Below, piece by piece: positions 42,780 to 52,802 of a stretch of DNA of 64,000 bases. The first letter of the stretch is position 1; each line of letters begins with the position of its first letter. The translations under genes were made by a program, and so were the position numbers. Source of the stretch: Candidatus Gastranaerophilales bacterium (GTDB lineage Bacteria > Cyanobacteriota > Vampirovibrionia > Gastranaerophilales > Gastranaerophilaceae); assembly GCA_944325145.1 (NCBI GenBank), contig CALYDL010000005.1, positions 1 through 64,000 on the forward strand, read 5' to 3'. The notes under the pieces were generated by a model, which was given only the letters and a program-made list of their open reading frames with translations, was not told the origin of the DNA and ran no database searches.

Positions 42780-44000
42780 TTAAATTTGGTTGTATGCGCC
42801 AAATAACGGCATATACAATGCTAAAGCCAAGAACAATACAATTGCACCAATTACAATCAACATAAAAGGTTCAACCAATTTGGTGAACGTATCGATAATA
42901 TCATCGAGTTTTTTATCAATATAAACAGTACAATTATAAAGCATTTCGCCCAAACGACCTGATTGTTCACCTGTTGCAATCATAAATAGCATCATGTTTG
43001 GAATTTGGCCTGTTGACTTTAGGGCAGAAGACAAGTTTGTACCTTGTTGCACCCTGATTGCAGCAGCTGAAATTGCATCTCTTAAAACTGCGTTTTCAAG
43101 GGTCAAATTTGCCAAATATAAACAGTTAACAACAGGAATACCTGCATCATATGCAACTTGCAACACGGCCAAAAAGTTTGAATAATTTGCAAACCTCATC
43201 AAACTTGATAAAAGAGGAACCTTAAGAACAATTCTGTCTAAAATTCTTCTTGTAAATTCATTTTTAAATATAAATACAATTAAACCAATAACTACAACAA
43301 CTGCAGCTAATAAAACATACCAATATTCTTGAATAAAGTGGCCTGCATCTATACAAATTCTTGTAACAAAAGGCAATTTGCCGCCCAAAGAATCAAACAT
43401 GGATTCAAACGCAGGGAATACAAACGCCAACATAATTGTAACAACAACAAGGGCCAATAAAATAACGAAAACAGGATAAATCAAAGCACCAATAACTTTG
43501 CCTTTAATTGCCGCTTGTTTTTTTAATAACTCCAACATACGGGATAGTGTTACGTCTAATTCCCCGGAATCTTCCCCTGCTCTTGTTAAACCTGCATAAA
43601 CCCTGCCAAATGCCTTTCTGTTCTTTTCTAAGGTTTCAGCCAAGGTTGAACCGCTTACAATGTTGCTTTTAATAACAGAACAAACTTTTTTAACATTTTT
43701 TGTTTCTGCGTTTTCTTCCATAAAAGCAAGGGTTTCAATAATTGGAATACCTGTTGCCGTTAATATTTGAAGTGTTTGAGTAAAGTCAATTTTATCTTTT
43801 AAAGGCAGTTCAGGTAAAACATTTCTTTTGGCAGTTGCCCTTTTTTCTCTTGCCGCAAAATTTGTATCTTCCGTAATTTTAACAGGTGTTAAGCCTTTTT
43901 TTCTAATCTCAGCCCTTGCAGACTGCAGATCAAGAGCATCAACTCTGCCTTTTACGGTGTTTTTGCTTTTATTCATGGCAATATAATTAAAACTGGGCAT
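42780..44000 (-). CDS. pilC: Type IV pilus / type II secretion inner-membrane protein PilC/GspF
   Basis: A 406-residue platform protein. Two T2SF domains (about 75-195 and 275-400) each end in hydrophobic spans; 'RAGEDSGELDVTLSRMLELLKKQ' and 'IATGEQSGRLGEML' are the characteristic loops. The short N-terminal segment binds the ATPase in the family. Start and stop overlap with pilB at a single base. It would anchor pilin during assembly. Confidence 0.94.
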   Translation of the reverse strand: MPSFNYIAMNKSKNTVKGRVDALDLQSARAEIRKKGLTPVKITEDTNFAAREKRATAKRNVLPELPLKDKIDFTQTLQILTATGIPIIETLAFMEENAETKNVKKVCSVIKSNIVSGSTLAETLEKNRKAFGRVYAGLTRAGEDSGELDVTLSRMLELLKKQAAIKGKVIGALIYPVFVILLALVVVTIMLAFVFPAFESMFDSLGGKLPFVTRICIDAGHFIQEYWYVLLAAVVVVIGLIVFIFKNEFTRRILDRIVLKVPLLSSLMRFANYSNFLAVLQVAYDAGIPVVNCLYLANLTLENAVLRDAISAAAIRVQQGTNLSSALKSTGQIPNMMLFMIATGEQSGRLGEMLYNCTVYIDKKLDDIIDTFTKLVEPFMLIVIGAIVLFLALALYMPLFGAYNQI

Positions 44001-46117
44001 TATTCACCTACCAATCCAAGAACCCTTACAAATTCATCTATTGTAGTGTTTCCTTCAATAATGTGTCTTATGCAGGATTCATTTAATGTTCTCATTCCGT
44101 TTTTAACAGCATGCTCTTCAATTTCAATATCGTGAGCATGAGCTGCAATTAATTTTTTAATTTCTTTTGTAACAACCAAAATTTCTAATAATGCTAAACG
44201 CCCTTTATAGCCTGTTCCGCCGCAATTTGGGCAGCCTTCGGCACGATAAAGAGTGGTTTCCATTAATTGTTTAATTCTCTCCGGGTCTGTTAAAATTTTT
44301 CTTGCATCTTCTTCTGTTGGTTTAAATGGGCGCTTGCAATCGGGGCAAAGTTTTTTAACAAGCCTTTGAGCTAAAACACCGTTTAAGGTTGATGATATAA
44401 GATAATCTTTTGCACCCATTTCAATAAGCCTTGTAACGGTTGCAGCAGCTGAATTGGTGTGAATTGTGGATAATACAAAGTGACCGGTTAAAGAAGCTGA
44501 AATTGCAACTTCTAAAGTTTCATAGTCCCTAATTTCACCAACCAATATAACGTCAGGGTCTTGCCTTAAGATAGCTCTCATACAAGTTGCAAAGGTAATG
44601 CCTGCTTTTGGGTTAACTGCAGATTGGTTAACCCCATCCAGTCTGATTTCAACAGGGTCTTCAATTGTTGTAATGTTGCAATCGGGCGAGTTCATTGTTT
44701 TTAAAAGCGCATACAATGTTGTTGTTTTACCTGAACCTGTCGGGCCCGATGTTAAAACAATGCCGTTTGGAGCTGATGTTAAATATTTAATTTTTTCAAT
44801 ATCATCAGGAAATGCGCCTGCAATTTTAATTTCTTTTGTATAGCTGGCCTCTGCCCTCATTGAAGGCGCCAAAATTCTTATAACTATTTTTTCTTTGCCG
44901 TTAACAGGCAAAGTGTTTATACGAAAGTCATAAGATTGCTGATTATATTTGATTGTAAAGTTGCCGTCTTGCGGGCGCCTGTGCTCTGCAATGTTCATTT
45001 TTGCAAGAACCTTAAACCTTGATACAATTGAAGATTCCAAATATGCAGGAATTCTAACAACTTCAACCAAAGTGCCATCAATACGATACCTTGTAACATA
45101 CCCATCAAGCCTTGGTTCAATATGAATATCTGATGCCCTTGAATCAATAGCTTGGGTTACAATCATATTGGCATATTTTGCAGCATCAGAACTTATTTCA
45201 TCAATATCCGATTGAACTTTTTGCCACAAGGTTTGCTCGCCCGGGCCAGTATCACTTGAAGCTGCAAGTTGTTCCGTTAAAACTTCAAGTTCTGTTTTTT
45301 CTTTTTTGAAATTTTGTTTCTTTTCTTCAGGCTGTTTTTTGGCTTTTTTATAATATTGTTCTACATATCTTTCATATTCAAGGCTTGTTACCATCAAAAT
45401 TGCCGGCTTTAAGCCCGTCATGCCTATAATTTGGTTAATAGTATCAGTATCTTTCGGGTTAACCATGCCGACAGTTAATGTTTTTGAATTGTAAGATAAA
45501 GGAATTACTTTATGTTCCAAAACAAAATCATCAGAAAGACAAGTAATTGCATCGGGTAAAGACGCCAATTGGTCTTCTTGCGCCATATTGATTTGCATTT
45601 GGGCAGCAAGAGCATCTTTTAATTGTTTAATTGTAATATAGCCCAATTTTACAAGGGTTGAGCCCAAGGGCAGCCCGAAATTTTTTGATTCAACAAGAGC
45701 TTGCTGCACTTGTTCTTCAGTTAAAAGCTTTTCTTCAACCAAAATTTGGCCGATTTTTTTTGTTTGAGGAGATTTAACCTGACTAATATCTCCTGCCTTT
45801 TGAGAATTTGAATCTTGGGAATCTTGAGAGCTTGTTTGAGCTTGGGCGGGATAAACCTTTTTTATAATATCTGATAAAAGCAGATTAAAATTAGCGGGCG
45901 ATACCGAAATAAATTCAACACCGCCTACTTTCACACTTTGTTTAATATATGAGGCAACAGCCTGTTTGTCACCATCCTGCGAAATTACAGAATATAGAGT
46001 ACCGTTTTGTATCGCAATAGGAATAAACCGCAATTCCATTAATTTGGCTTTTTCAAATTGCTTAACTAAATCTGTATTTATTCTGTTCAGCAGTTTTGAT
46101 AGGTATTCATTATTCAT
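44000..46117 (-). CDS. pilB: Type IV pilus extension ATPase PilB/GspE
   Basis: A 705-residue ATPase. An additional ~110-residue Ser/Gln-rich head precedes the MshEN repeat ('GQILVEEKLLTEEQVQQAL', 'PLGSTLVKLGYITIKQLKDAL'). Then come Walker A 'SGPTGSGKTTTLYAL' near 457, the Walker B region 'QDPDVILVGEIRD' and the tetracysteine 'CPDC ... CPNC' zinc site. It powers pilin polymerisation. It is 21 bases downstream of the secretin gene. A second PilB-like gene starts at 272. Confidence 0.95.
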   Translation of the reverse strand: MNNEYLSKLLNRINTDLVKQFEKAKLMELRFIPIAIQNGTLYSVISQDGDKQAVASYIKQSVKVGGVEFISVSPANFNLLLSDIIKKVYPAQAQTSSQDSQDSNSQKAGDISQVKSPQTKKIGQILVEEKLLTEEQVQQALVESKNFGLPLGSTLVKLGYITIKQLKDALAAQMQINMAQEDQLASLPDAITCLSDDFVLEHKVIPLSYNSKTLTVGMVNPKDTDTINQIIGMTGLKPAILMVTSLEYERYVEQYYKKAKKQPEEKKQNFKKEKTELEVLTEQLAASSDTGPGEQTLWQKVQSDIDEISSDAAKYANMIVTQAIDSRASDIHIEPRLDGYVTRYRIDGTLVEVVRIPAYLESSIVSRFKVLAKMNIAEHRRPQDGNFTIKYNQQSYDFRINTLPVNGKEKIVIRILAPSMRAEASYTKEIKIAGAFPDDIEKIKYLTSAPNGIVLTSGPTGSGKTTTLYALLKTMNSPDCNITTIEDPVEIRLDGVNQSAVNPKAGITFATCMRAILRQDPDVILVGEIRDYETLEVAISASLTGHFVLSTIHTNSAAATVTRLIEMGAKDYLISSTLNGVLAQRLVKKLCPDCKRPFKPTEEDARKILTDPERIKQLMETTLYRAEGCPNCGGTGYKGRLALLEILVVTKEIKKLIAAHAHDIEIEEHAVKNGMRTLNESCIRHIIEGNTTIDEFVRVLGLVGE

Positions 46118-46138
46118 TTTTTATGGTTTTTCAGGAAA

Positions 46139-48031
46139 TTACAGATGAGGAGTGCCGTTTTTCTTTAAGTTTTCTATCTGATCCTGAGAATATACAATGT
46201 GTGGTGTAATTAATATAACAAGTTCTTCTTTTGTCATAATATTTGATGTGGTTCTAAAGAATGTTCCTATGACAGGAAGATCACCCAAGATAGGCATTTT
46301 TGTTACTTCGTTTGTTTCGTTTTCTTGAATTAAACCTGCAAGAACCAATGTTTCACCGTCTTTAACTCTAACGTTTTCAAGTTCTAAGCTTCTTCTTGAT
46401 AACAACGTATAGTCATCTGTACCGCCTGCACGTGTTGAATAGCTTGGTTTCAAATTCATAACAACGTAACCTTCAGGTGATATAAACGGTGTAATTTCAA
46501 CTTGAATACCCATATCTGAACCAATTTCATAGGTAACGTTAGTGATTGCTTGGAGTGATTGAGTTTCTGTGCTGAATTCCCTTTTAACTGATTTTACATA
46601 ATCTGTTGTAAGGTCGATTATAGATTTTTTGCCGTTTGTAACCATAACTTTCGGGCTTGCAAGAACTCTTCCTTTGCCGTTATTAATCAAATAGTTCAAG
46701 CTCATTACAATCGGGCCCCAGCCTTTATGTTTATTTACTGTATATTCAACCTTACCTTGGTCGTCTACAACATTATAAGAATTACCTTTAAAGAATGTTG
46801 GTGCCCATTGGTTTGTTGAAAAACCGCTTGTGCCGTTAAAGTTAAAACCGCCTAACGGAGTCCAAACCATCCAATCTGAACTGAATGCTTTTGAACCGTT
46901 TTCGGATAATTGAATTAATGAAAGTTCAATATATGCCATCGGCTGTTTTTTATCGTGAAGCTTAATAAAGCTTTCAATCATCTTAACTTGTTCTCTTGAA
47001 CCGCCATATGTGGCAACTGTGCCCAAAGCGGGGAAATATGCTACTGTCAGAGGGTTTGATGTATAGTTAACCAAATCATCTGTTTCTTCGCTTTCTTCAA
47101 TTGTGCCGTTATTTTCACCAACAACACAAACAGTGTAACCGCCACCAAGTTCAATTTCATCACCGCCTGTGCTTCTTGAAGCCGCACTGATTGAAACGCC
47201 TTGGTTAGCGCCGCCTTCAGATTTATCTGATAAAATTGTATCGCAAATTGTAGCCGCCATTTCTTGAGGAGAAATGTGGTTAACGGGGAATACATTCATC
47301 ATTGGTTTAACATCAAGTTTCACAAGAATTTTTTTAATTAATTCTTCGTCTTCTTCTGTACCAAAAACCATAAGTTCGTTTTTGTTTGCGTTAATTGCAA
47401 CAACAGGAACTGATGAAACACCTTGATATTTACCGTTAAATATACTTTTGTTCACAAAATCCGCAATAGCTTGAGCGTTTACATATTTAACAGGAATCGT
47501 TGTGAAGTTTTGTCTTGCATAGCTTAAATCTTTAGCTGCATCTTTTGATGCAACAATAATGTTATTGTCTTGTCTGATATAAGTTAATTCACATGCATCC
47601 AATACAAATTCAAGAGCCGTATTAATGGGGACATCTTTAAGGTCTAAAGTAACTTCGCCCCTTACAGTGTTATGAAAAATAATATTCATGTTTGCTCTGT
47701 CTGCAAACATTCTTAAAACTTGTTTAACGTCTGCATCTCTCAAAGAAAGGGTTACTTGTTTTGAACTTCCCGCAATTTGAATGTTGCCTGTTAACCTTGT
47801 TGTAGAAGGTATGCTGACAGCTTCGGGGTCATCTGCATCAATTATATATTTTTCATTTGTTTTATTATCTTCATATAAGTTCATGTTGGAATCTTCAATT
47901 TTGACGCCTTTTGTATTTAGCGCAAGTTTGTTTGAATCACCAAATGAAGCCCAAGCACATTGACCAACGGCAACTGCGATTGCCAAAGACAATGCCAAAT
48001 GAATTAAACCTTTCTTACTTACTGTGAACAT
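46139..48031 (-). CDS. pilQ: Type IV pilus secretin (PilQ/GspD family)
   Basis: A 630-residue outer-membrane channel. Signal peptide about 1-29 ('HLALSLAIAVAVGQCAWAS'), an STN domain (about 75-155), secretin N1-type domains (about 160-310) and the secretin pore domain ('VLASPKVMVTNG', 'VRVKDGETLVLAGLIQ', 'LPVIGTFFRT', 'ELVILITPHIV'). The ATG at 48031 is 10 bases after CAGGAG; a TTG at 48040 is too close. Its presence implies an outer membrane. Confidence 0.94.
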   Translation of the reverse strand: MFTVSKKGLIHLALSLAIAVAVGQCAWASFGDSNKLALNTKGVKIEDSNMNLYEDNKTNEKYIIDADDPEAVSIPSTTRLTGNIQIAGSSKQVTLSLRDADVKQVLRMFADRANMNIIFHNTVRGEVTLDLKDVPINTALEFVLDACELTYIRQDNNIIVASKDAAKDLSYARQNFTTIPVKYVNAQAIADFVNKSIFNGKYQGVSSVPVVAINANKNELMVFGTEEDEELIKKILVKLDVKPMMNVFPVNHISPQEMAATICDTILSDKSEGGANQGVSISAASRSTGGDEIELGGGYTVCVVGENNGTIEESEETDDLVNYTSNPLTVAYFPALGTVATYGGSREQVKMIESFIKLHDKKQPMAYIELSLIQLSENGSKAFSSDWMVWTPLGGFNFNGTSGFSTNQWAPTFFKGNSYNVVDDQGKVEYTVNKHKGWGPIVMSLNYLINNGKGRVLASPKVMVTNGKKSIIDLTTDYVKSVKREFSTETQSLQAITNVTYEIGSDMGIQVEITPFISPEGYVVMNLKPSYSTRAGGTDDYTLLSRRSLELENVRVKDGETLVLAGLIQENETNEVTKMPILGDLPVIGTFFRTTSNIMTKEELVILITPHIVYSQDQIENLKKNGTPHL

Positions 48032-48054
48032 CTTTATCAAACTCCTGATTGTAA

Positions 48055-49488
48055 TTATTTAGTACTTATTTGAATATCTTCTGCCGATATATACTGTCTT
48101 GTTCTTCCATCATATTGAATTTGTTTTGACTTAGGTATATCGCCAATATTGAAAATTTCGCCTACATAGGCTTTGTAAATATTTGCACCGTTTTTAATTT
48201 GTACAAATTCTTTTGTAATTTGACTTACTGTATATGTGTCGATTTTATCGCCTTTTTGAACAAAATAATCGTTTCCGTCATATTTTAAAATTGCAGACGG
48301 CCTTTCTGAGTCGTACATAATGCCTGAAACCATTATTGAGAAAAGTTTTCTGCCGGCAGCAGCCTCGGGCGAATTAACATCAACATCAGGCGGGGTAGAT
48401 AAATCTCCGCCCATTGCTAAAGAACCGTCTTCATTAAATAAGGAAGATGGCATAAACGGGTTGGTTCTTCCGCTTGGCTGAATTGCAACAACAATTTTTT
48501 TATCTTTGGAATCTTTTTTTGAAACATTGTCTTTCTTTGTTTCAAGCTTATTCATCAATTCTTCGGTTTGCTTTTCATCATCAAGGCTAGCTGCATTAGA
48601 ATCATTTGGAATTGCATAATTTGAATCTTCTGATGTCATAAGGTTATCGCCGTTTGTGTTTCCTGTTAAACCGGGGAAAAGGAAATACAGCGCAATAACA
48701 ATTACTGCAAATAAACCTGCAAGCCCAATAACAACAGCCATTATTAACTTTTTATTGTCTTTTTTTAATGCTAACGGCTTAATTTCAAGCTGGTCGTCAA
48801 CTTCAGCATTTTTATTTTCTTCTTCAATGTTTTCTGAAATAGCAGCCAAATCTTCCTCTTTTGTTAAAACTTCAGGTTCTTTGGCATCTTCAGTTTGTTC
48901 TTGAATATTTTCTTTCTGCTCAAGAGTTGTTTCTTCAGCTTTTTCTTCTTTTTCAAAGTTTAATACATCATCAATTGCTTCACTTGCAAATGATGAAGGC
49001 GAATCGTTTTTAACATCCAAAAGGCTTAAAAGTTCATCATCCACAACATCCGATAAATCTTCTTTTGAAACTGTTTCGCTATCTGCTTCATTTTGAGCGC
49101 CTGCATCGTCTGCAAGCATATTCAAAATATCATCATCTTCAAAAGAACCTGTTGTTTCCGTTTGCTTGTTATCATCTGCGCCTTTTGTCTCAATTGCGGC
49201 ATCTTCCTGTTCAAGGCTGTTTACATAGTTTGTAGCTGCCGTTTTTAAATCAAATTCTTCATTTTTTTCAAGAACAAGCTCATCATCTGAAAGGCTTGAA
49301 ATATCAAAATTTGAGATGTCGCTTTTTTCATCGGCATCGTTATCTTTTGCGGAATTAACGATAAGGCTTGATAAATCATCCTCATCATCCGTATTTAATA
49401 AATCTTCCCAAGAAATGGCGCCATTGTCGTCATCTTCTAAGGGTTTATTGTTATCATCTTTTTCTAATTCATTTCCATCAAATTGCAT
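48055..49488 (-). CDS. PilP/GspC-like inner-membrane pilus protein with long acidic cytoplasmic tail
   Basis: A 477-residue bitopic protein. Residues 1-240 are extremely Asp/Glu-rich and low complexity; a single span lies at about 248-272 ('LIMAVVIGLAGLFAVIVIAL'); the periplasmic part holds a PilP/GspC-type domain ('GRTNPFMPSSLF', 'SGIMYDSERPSAILKYDG', 'YFVQKGDKIDTYTVSQI'). It would link the platform to the secretin encoded next. Ordinary PilP has only a short cytoplasmic tail, so the acidic region is unusual. First gene of the pilus operon. Confidence 0.82.
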   Translation of the reverse strand: MQFDGNELEKDDNNKPLEDDDNGAISWEDLLNTDDEDDLSSLIVNSAKDNDADEKSDISNFDISSLSDDELVLEKNEEFDLKTAATNYVNSLEQEDAAIETKGADDNKQTETTGSFEDDDILNMLADDAGAQNEADSETVSKEDLSDVVDDELLSLLDVKNDSPSSFASEAIDDVLNFEKEEKAEETTLEQKENIQEQTEDAKEPEVLTKEEDLAAISENIEEENKNAEVDDQLEIKPLALKKDNKKLIMAVVIGLAGLFAVIVIALYFLFPGLTGNTNGDNLMTSEDSNYAIPNDSNAASLDDEKQTEELMNKLETKKDNVSKKDSKDKKIVVAIQPSGRTNPFMPSSLFNEDGSLAMGGDLSTPPDVDVNSPEAAAGRKLFSIMVSGIMYDSERPSAILKYDGNDYFVQKGDKIDTYTVSQITKEFVQIKNGANIYKAYVGEIFNIGDIPKSKQIQYDGRTRQYISAEDIQISTK

Positions 49489-49543
49489 CGTTTGTAACTT
49501 TCTTATACAATTCAGATACTTTTTTCACTAGAATACAATCTAT

Positions 49544-49573
49544 ATAATATTAGTATCTTATAATTCTTTCCAA
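49544..49573 (-). promoter_or_regulatory. Putative promoter of the pilus operon
   Basis: Minus-strand TTGGAA, an 18-base spacer and TATTAT, about 55 bases before the pilP-like ATG. A second A/T-rich candidate lies closer, so the start point is uncertain. Confidence 0.5.
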
Positions 49574-49616
49574 TTTTCATTACGGCAGAGAAAAATCAAC
49601 CAAATGTAGGAAAATT

Positions 49617-50897
49617 TTAATCATATTCGCCCGTATATGTCATCTCCAAATTTGCAACATAGATTGTATCCCCTTCAATAAGCCCCAAACTTCTTAATTC
49701 ATTAAAAACTCCCATTGAATCAAGAATATTTGTAAGCCTTCTTACCTGTCTTATATTTTTTATATCTGTAACACTCACTAATCTTCTTATTTTACCACCA
49801 TCCACGGAATATGTGTTTTTGTTAAGCTTAACTGCTTCATATCGGCTGTCGTCATTATCTGCAAAACCTGTATCTTCAGTAATATTGAGCTCTATTGAAG
49901 GAGTAGGAATTTCATCAAATTTTTTGTAAACATAGTTTAATAATTCCTTCACGCCAAGGCCCGTTACTGCAGAAACCACAAATGTATTTTCGTTTAATTT
50001 CAAAAATTCTTCTTTTAATCTTTGAATATCATCTTCCATCATTGCATCTGCTTTATTCAGCATAACAATTTGGAACCTTGAAGATAATTCTTTTGAATAA
50101 TTTAAAAGTTCATTGTTTATTTTTTTATAATTTTCAACAGGGTTTTCTTCTGTCATATCAACGATATGAATAAAAAATTTGCATCTTTCAACATGTCTTA
50201 AAAATTCATATCCTAAACCAACTCCTAAATGCGCGCCTTCAATTAGCCCGGGGATGTCTGCCACAACAAAATTGTTCCCATCAGGGTTTTTCACAACCCC
50301 TAAGTGAGGAACAAGAGTTGTAAAGGGGTAATCTGCTATTTTTGGTTTAGCAGAAGATATTCTTGAAATAAAGCTTGATTTGCCCGCATTTGGCATACCC
50401 AATAAGCCAATATCAGCTATTAGTTTTAATTCAAGCTCCAATTCTCTTTCAACAGATGCTTCACCGGGTTCAGAAAATTGCGGTGCACGAGAAGTTGAAG
50501 TTGCAAATTTTGCATTTCCTCTGCCGCCACGCCCGCCTTTTGCAATCAAAATTGTTTTTTCATCTTCATTCATATCGGCAATAATATCGCCCGTTTTTAA
50601 ATCGCGAACAATTGTTCCTACCGGCACTTTAACATAAATATCCTTGCCGTTTTTGCCGTATTGATTTTTAATTCTGCCGTTTTCGCCGTTTTGAGCCTGA
50701 AAAATTGACCTGTATGTAAAATCTAATAAGGTTGTCATACTGCTGTCTGCTACAAAATATACGCTGCCGCCATCGCCGCCATCGCCGCCATCAGGGCCGC
50801 CTTTATCAACGTATTTTTCTCTATGCCAAGCAACAGCGCCGTTTCCGCCTTTTCCTGATTCAACTTTAATTTTTACTTTATCAATAAATTGTGCCAA
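49617..50897 (-). CDS. obgE: Obg-family ribosome-assembly GTPase
   Basis: A 426-residue GTPase required for large-subunit assembly. The glycine-rich Obg domain ('GGDGGDGGSVYFVAD', 'KGGRGGRGNAKF') leads into the G domain ('GMPNAGKSSFIS', 'DIPGLIEGA', 'LNKADAM'), then an OCT domain at the C-terminus. Start is TTG at 50897 with AAGGA 7 bases upstream. It is separated from the pilus operon by 128 bases. Confidence 0.96.
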   Translation of the reverse strand: MAQFIDKVKIKVESGKGGNGAVAWHREKYVDKGGPDGGDGGDGGSVYFVADSSMTTLLDFTYRSIFQAQNGENGRIKNQYGKNGKDIYVKVPVGTIVRDLKTGDIIADMNEDEKTILIAKGGRGGRGNAKFATSTSRAPQFSEPGEASVERELELELKLIADIGLLGMPNAGKSSFISRISSAKPKIADYPFTTLVPHLGVVKNPDGNNFVVADIPGLIEGAHLGVGLGYEFLRHVERCKFFIHIVDMTEENPVENYKKINNELLNYSKELSSRFQIVMLNKADAMMEDDIQRLKEEFLKLNENTFVVSAVTGLGVKELLNYVYKKFDEIPTPSIELNITEDTGFADNDDSRYEAVKLNKNTYSVDGGKIRRLVSVTDIKNIRQVRRLTNILDSMGVFNELRSLGLIEGDTIYVANLEMTYTGEYD

Positions 50898-51014
50898 AAC
50901 CTTTTCCTTGAAATAACTTCCTTAAAATTAAGTTTACAATAAGCTAAACCCTAAGGCAACAAAAGAAAATGTTCTTTTAACAAATATAAAATATTAATAA
51001 ATAATTAAATTAAA

Positions 51015-51042
51015 TAGACAAAAAGATTTGATAATCTATAAT
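51015..51042 (+). promoter_or_regulatory. grpE-dnaJ promoter
   Basis: TAGACA, 16 bases, TATAAT, about 45 bases before the grpE ATG. No CIRCE (TTAGCACTC/GAGTGCTAA) was found here. Confidence 0.7.
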
Positions 51043-51087
51043 GTAATTATTGTCTTAAAAAGTGTGATAATAAGGAGTTAAAACTTT

Positions 51088-51663
51088 ATGTCCGAGGATA
51101 AAAACCAAAATAACCCTTTTGCGGAAAATGAAGAAATTAAAGAAGAAATTAAAGAAGAACCAAAAGAAGATATAAAAGAAGAAAATATTGAATCAAAAGA
51201 AGAAGAATTTAAAAAAGAACTTGATGATATAAATAACAAATATTTAAGGCTTGCAGCCGATTTTGACAATTACAGAAAACGCCAAGCACAAGAAAGAGAA
51301 AGCCTTTTAAAATATGGCGCAGAAGATACATTAAAAAAAATTATCCCCGTTTTAGACACTTTAGAACGTGCCAAAAATTCAATTGAAAAAACGGAAGATA
51401 TAAAAACCGTTAAAGAATCTTATGAAATTTGCACAAAACAATTTTTGGAAATTTTGGGAAAAATCGGCTTGAAAAAAATTGAAGCTAAAGATAAACCTTT
51501 TGACCCAAATTTAATGGAAGCTGTTATGCAAACAAAAACAAACGATGTTGAACCACACACGGTTATAGCAGAGCTTCAAGCAGGGTATCAGCTTTTTGAC
51601 AGAGTTTTAAGGCCGACTATGGTAAATGTTGCGGTTGAAGATGATGAGGAAAACAAAGAATAA
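51088..51663 (+). CDS. grpE: Nucleotide exchange factor GrpE
   Basis: A 191-residue DnaK co-chaperone: a very acidic Lys/Glu-rich tail (1-50), the long dimer helix ('[21 protein letters not shown]') and the C-terminal beta domain ('[15 protein letters not shown]'-like '[13 protein letters not shown]', '[14 protein letters not shown]'). AAGGAG lies upstream. The stop overlaps the dnaJ start by one base. DnaK itself is not in the window. Confidence 0.96.
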   Translation: MSEDKNQNNPFAENEEIKEEIKEEPKEDIKEENIESKEEEFKKELDDINNKYLRLAADFDNYRKRQAQERESLLKYGAEDTLKKIIPVLDTLERAKNSIEKTEDIKTVKESYEICTKQFLEILGKIGLKKIEAKDKPFDPNLMEAVMQTKTNDVEPHTVIAELQAGYQLFDRVLRPTMVNVAVEDDEENKE

Positions 51664-52790
51664 TGGACTACTATGAAATTTTAGGCGTAGAAAAAACCGC
51701 AACAAAAGAAGAAATAAAAATAGCTTTCAGAAAAAAAGCGAGGCAATTGCACCCCGATGTAAATAAAGCCCCTGATGCAGAAGAAAGATTTAAAGAACTT
51801 GGAAAAGCCTATGAAGTTTTATCGGATGATGAAAAAAGGCAAGTTTATGACAGATACGGTGAAGACGGCATAAATAATTCGGGCTTTGGCGGCGGCGGGC
51901 CTTTTGAATATGGCTTTGGCGGCTTAAATGATATTTTTGAAGCCTTTTTTGGCGGGGGAATGGGCGGCTTTTCTTCAAGACAAAGAGACCCGAATGCACC
52001 TGTCCAAGGTGATGACCTTAGAATGGATATTCAAATTGATTTTAAAGATGCCATTTTTGGGGTTGAAAAAGAAATTAAAATTAAGCATTTAGAAACATGT
52101 GAAGAATGCATGGGCACAGGTAAAGATAAAAACGCAAAACAAACAACCTGTAAAACCTGCAACGGCATGGGCAGAGTTCAGCAAAATACAAGAACAATTT
52201 TAGGAAATTTCACATCCGTTACCACTTGCCCAACCTGCAACGGCACAGGGATTGACCCTTCTTCATATTGCAAAAAATGCAAAGGAAGGGGAGCAGTTCA
52301 AAAAGAAAAAGTTGCAAAAATAAAAATCCCAAAAGGTGTAGATTCAGGCTCAAGAATTCGCCTTGCAAATGAAGGCGATGCAGGCAAAAACGGCGGCAGG
52401 CCGGGGGATTTGTACATTGTTTTATATGTAAAAGAATCAAATGAATTTATAAGAGATGGCGTTGATATTCATACCGTTCTTGAAATTTCGATGCCGCAAG
52501 CCGTTTTAGGGGATGAAGTTACTGTTAATACCGTTGATGGCGAAGAAAAACTTCATATACCAAGCGGCATTGAAAACTTAGAAAAACTTTTAATAAAAGG
52601 GAAAGGTGTGCCATACCTTGGTAAGGAAGGCCAAAGGGGCAACCATTATGTTACAATTAAAATAAAAACACCTAAAAAACTAACAAAAGAGGAAGAAGAC
52701 CTTTATAAAAAGCTTTTTGAAATTTCAAAAAGAAATGACTCAGATAAAAAAAGCGGTATAATGGATAAAGTAAAAACCGTTTTTAAATAA
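51663..52790 (+). CDS. dnaJ: Chaperone DnaJ
   Basis: A 375-residue Hsp40. The J domain has 'LHPDVNK' (HPD motif), followed by a Gly/Phe-rich region, and four zinc-finger repeats ('CEECMGTG', 'CKTCNGMG', 'CPTCNGTG', 'CKKCKGRG'). The C-terminal substrate-binding domain is present. Class I DnaJ. It is followed after 12 bases by a secreted protein gene in the same unit. Confidence 0.97.
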   Translation: MDYYEILGVEKTATKEEIKIAFRKKARQLHPDVNKAPDAEERFKELGKAYEVLSDDEKRQVYDRYGEDGINNSGFGGGGPFEYGFGGLNDIFEAFFGGGMGGFSSRQRDPNAPVQGDDLRMDIQIDFKDAIFGVEKEIKIKHLETCEECMGTGKDKNAKQTTCKTCNGMGRVQQNTRTILGNFTSVTTCPTCNGTGIDPSSYCKKCKGRGAVQKEKVAKIKIPKGVDSGSRIRLANEGDAGKNGGRPGDLYIVLYVKESNEFIRDGVDIHTVLEISMPQAVLGDEVTVNTVDGEEKLHIPSGIENLEKLLIKGKGVPYLGKEGQRGNHYVTIKIKTPKKLTKEEEDLYKKLFEISKRNDSDKKSGIMDKVKTVFK

Positions 52791-52802
52791 ATTGGGGGAT
52801 AG

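Noticed and set aside
50898-51087. CIRCE heat-shock operator before grpE
   Set aside because: Searched for TTAGCACTC/GAGTGCTAA; not present.
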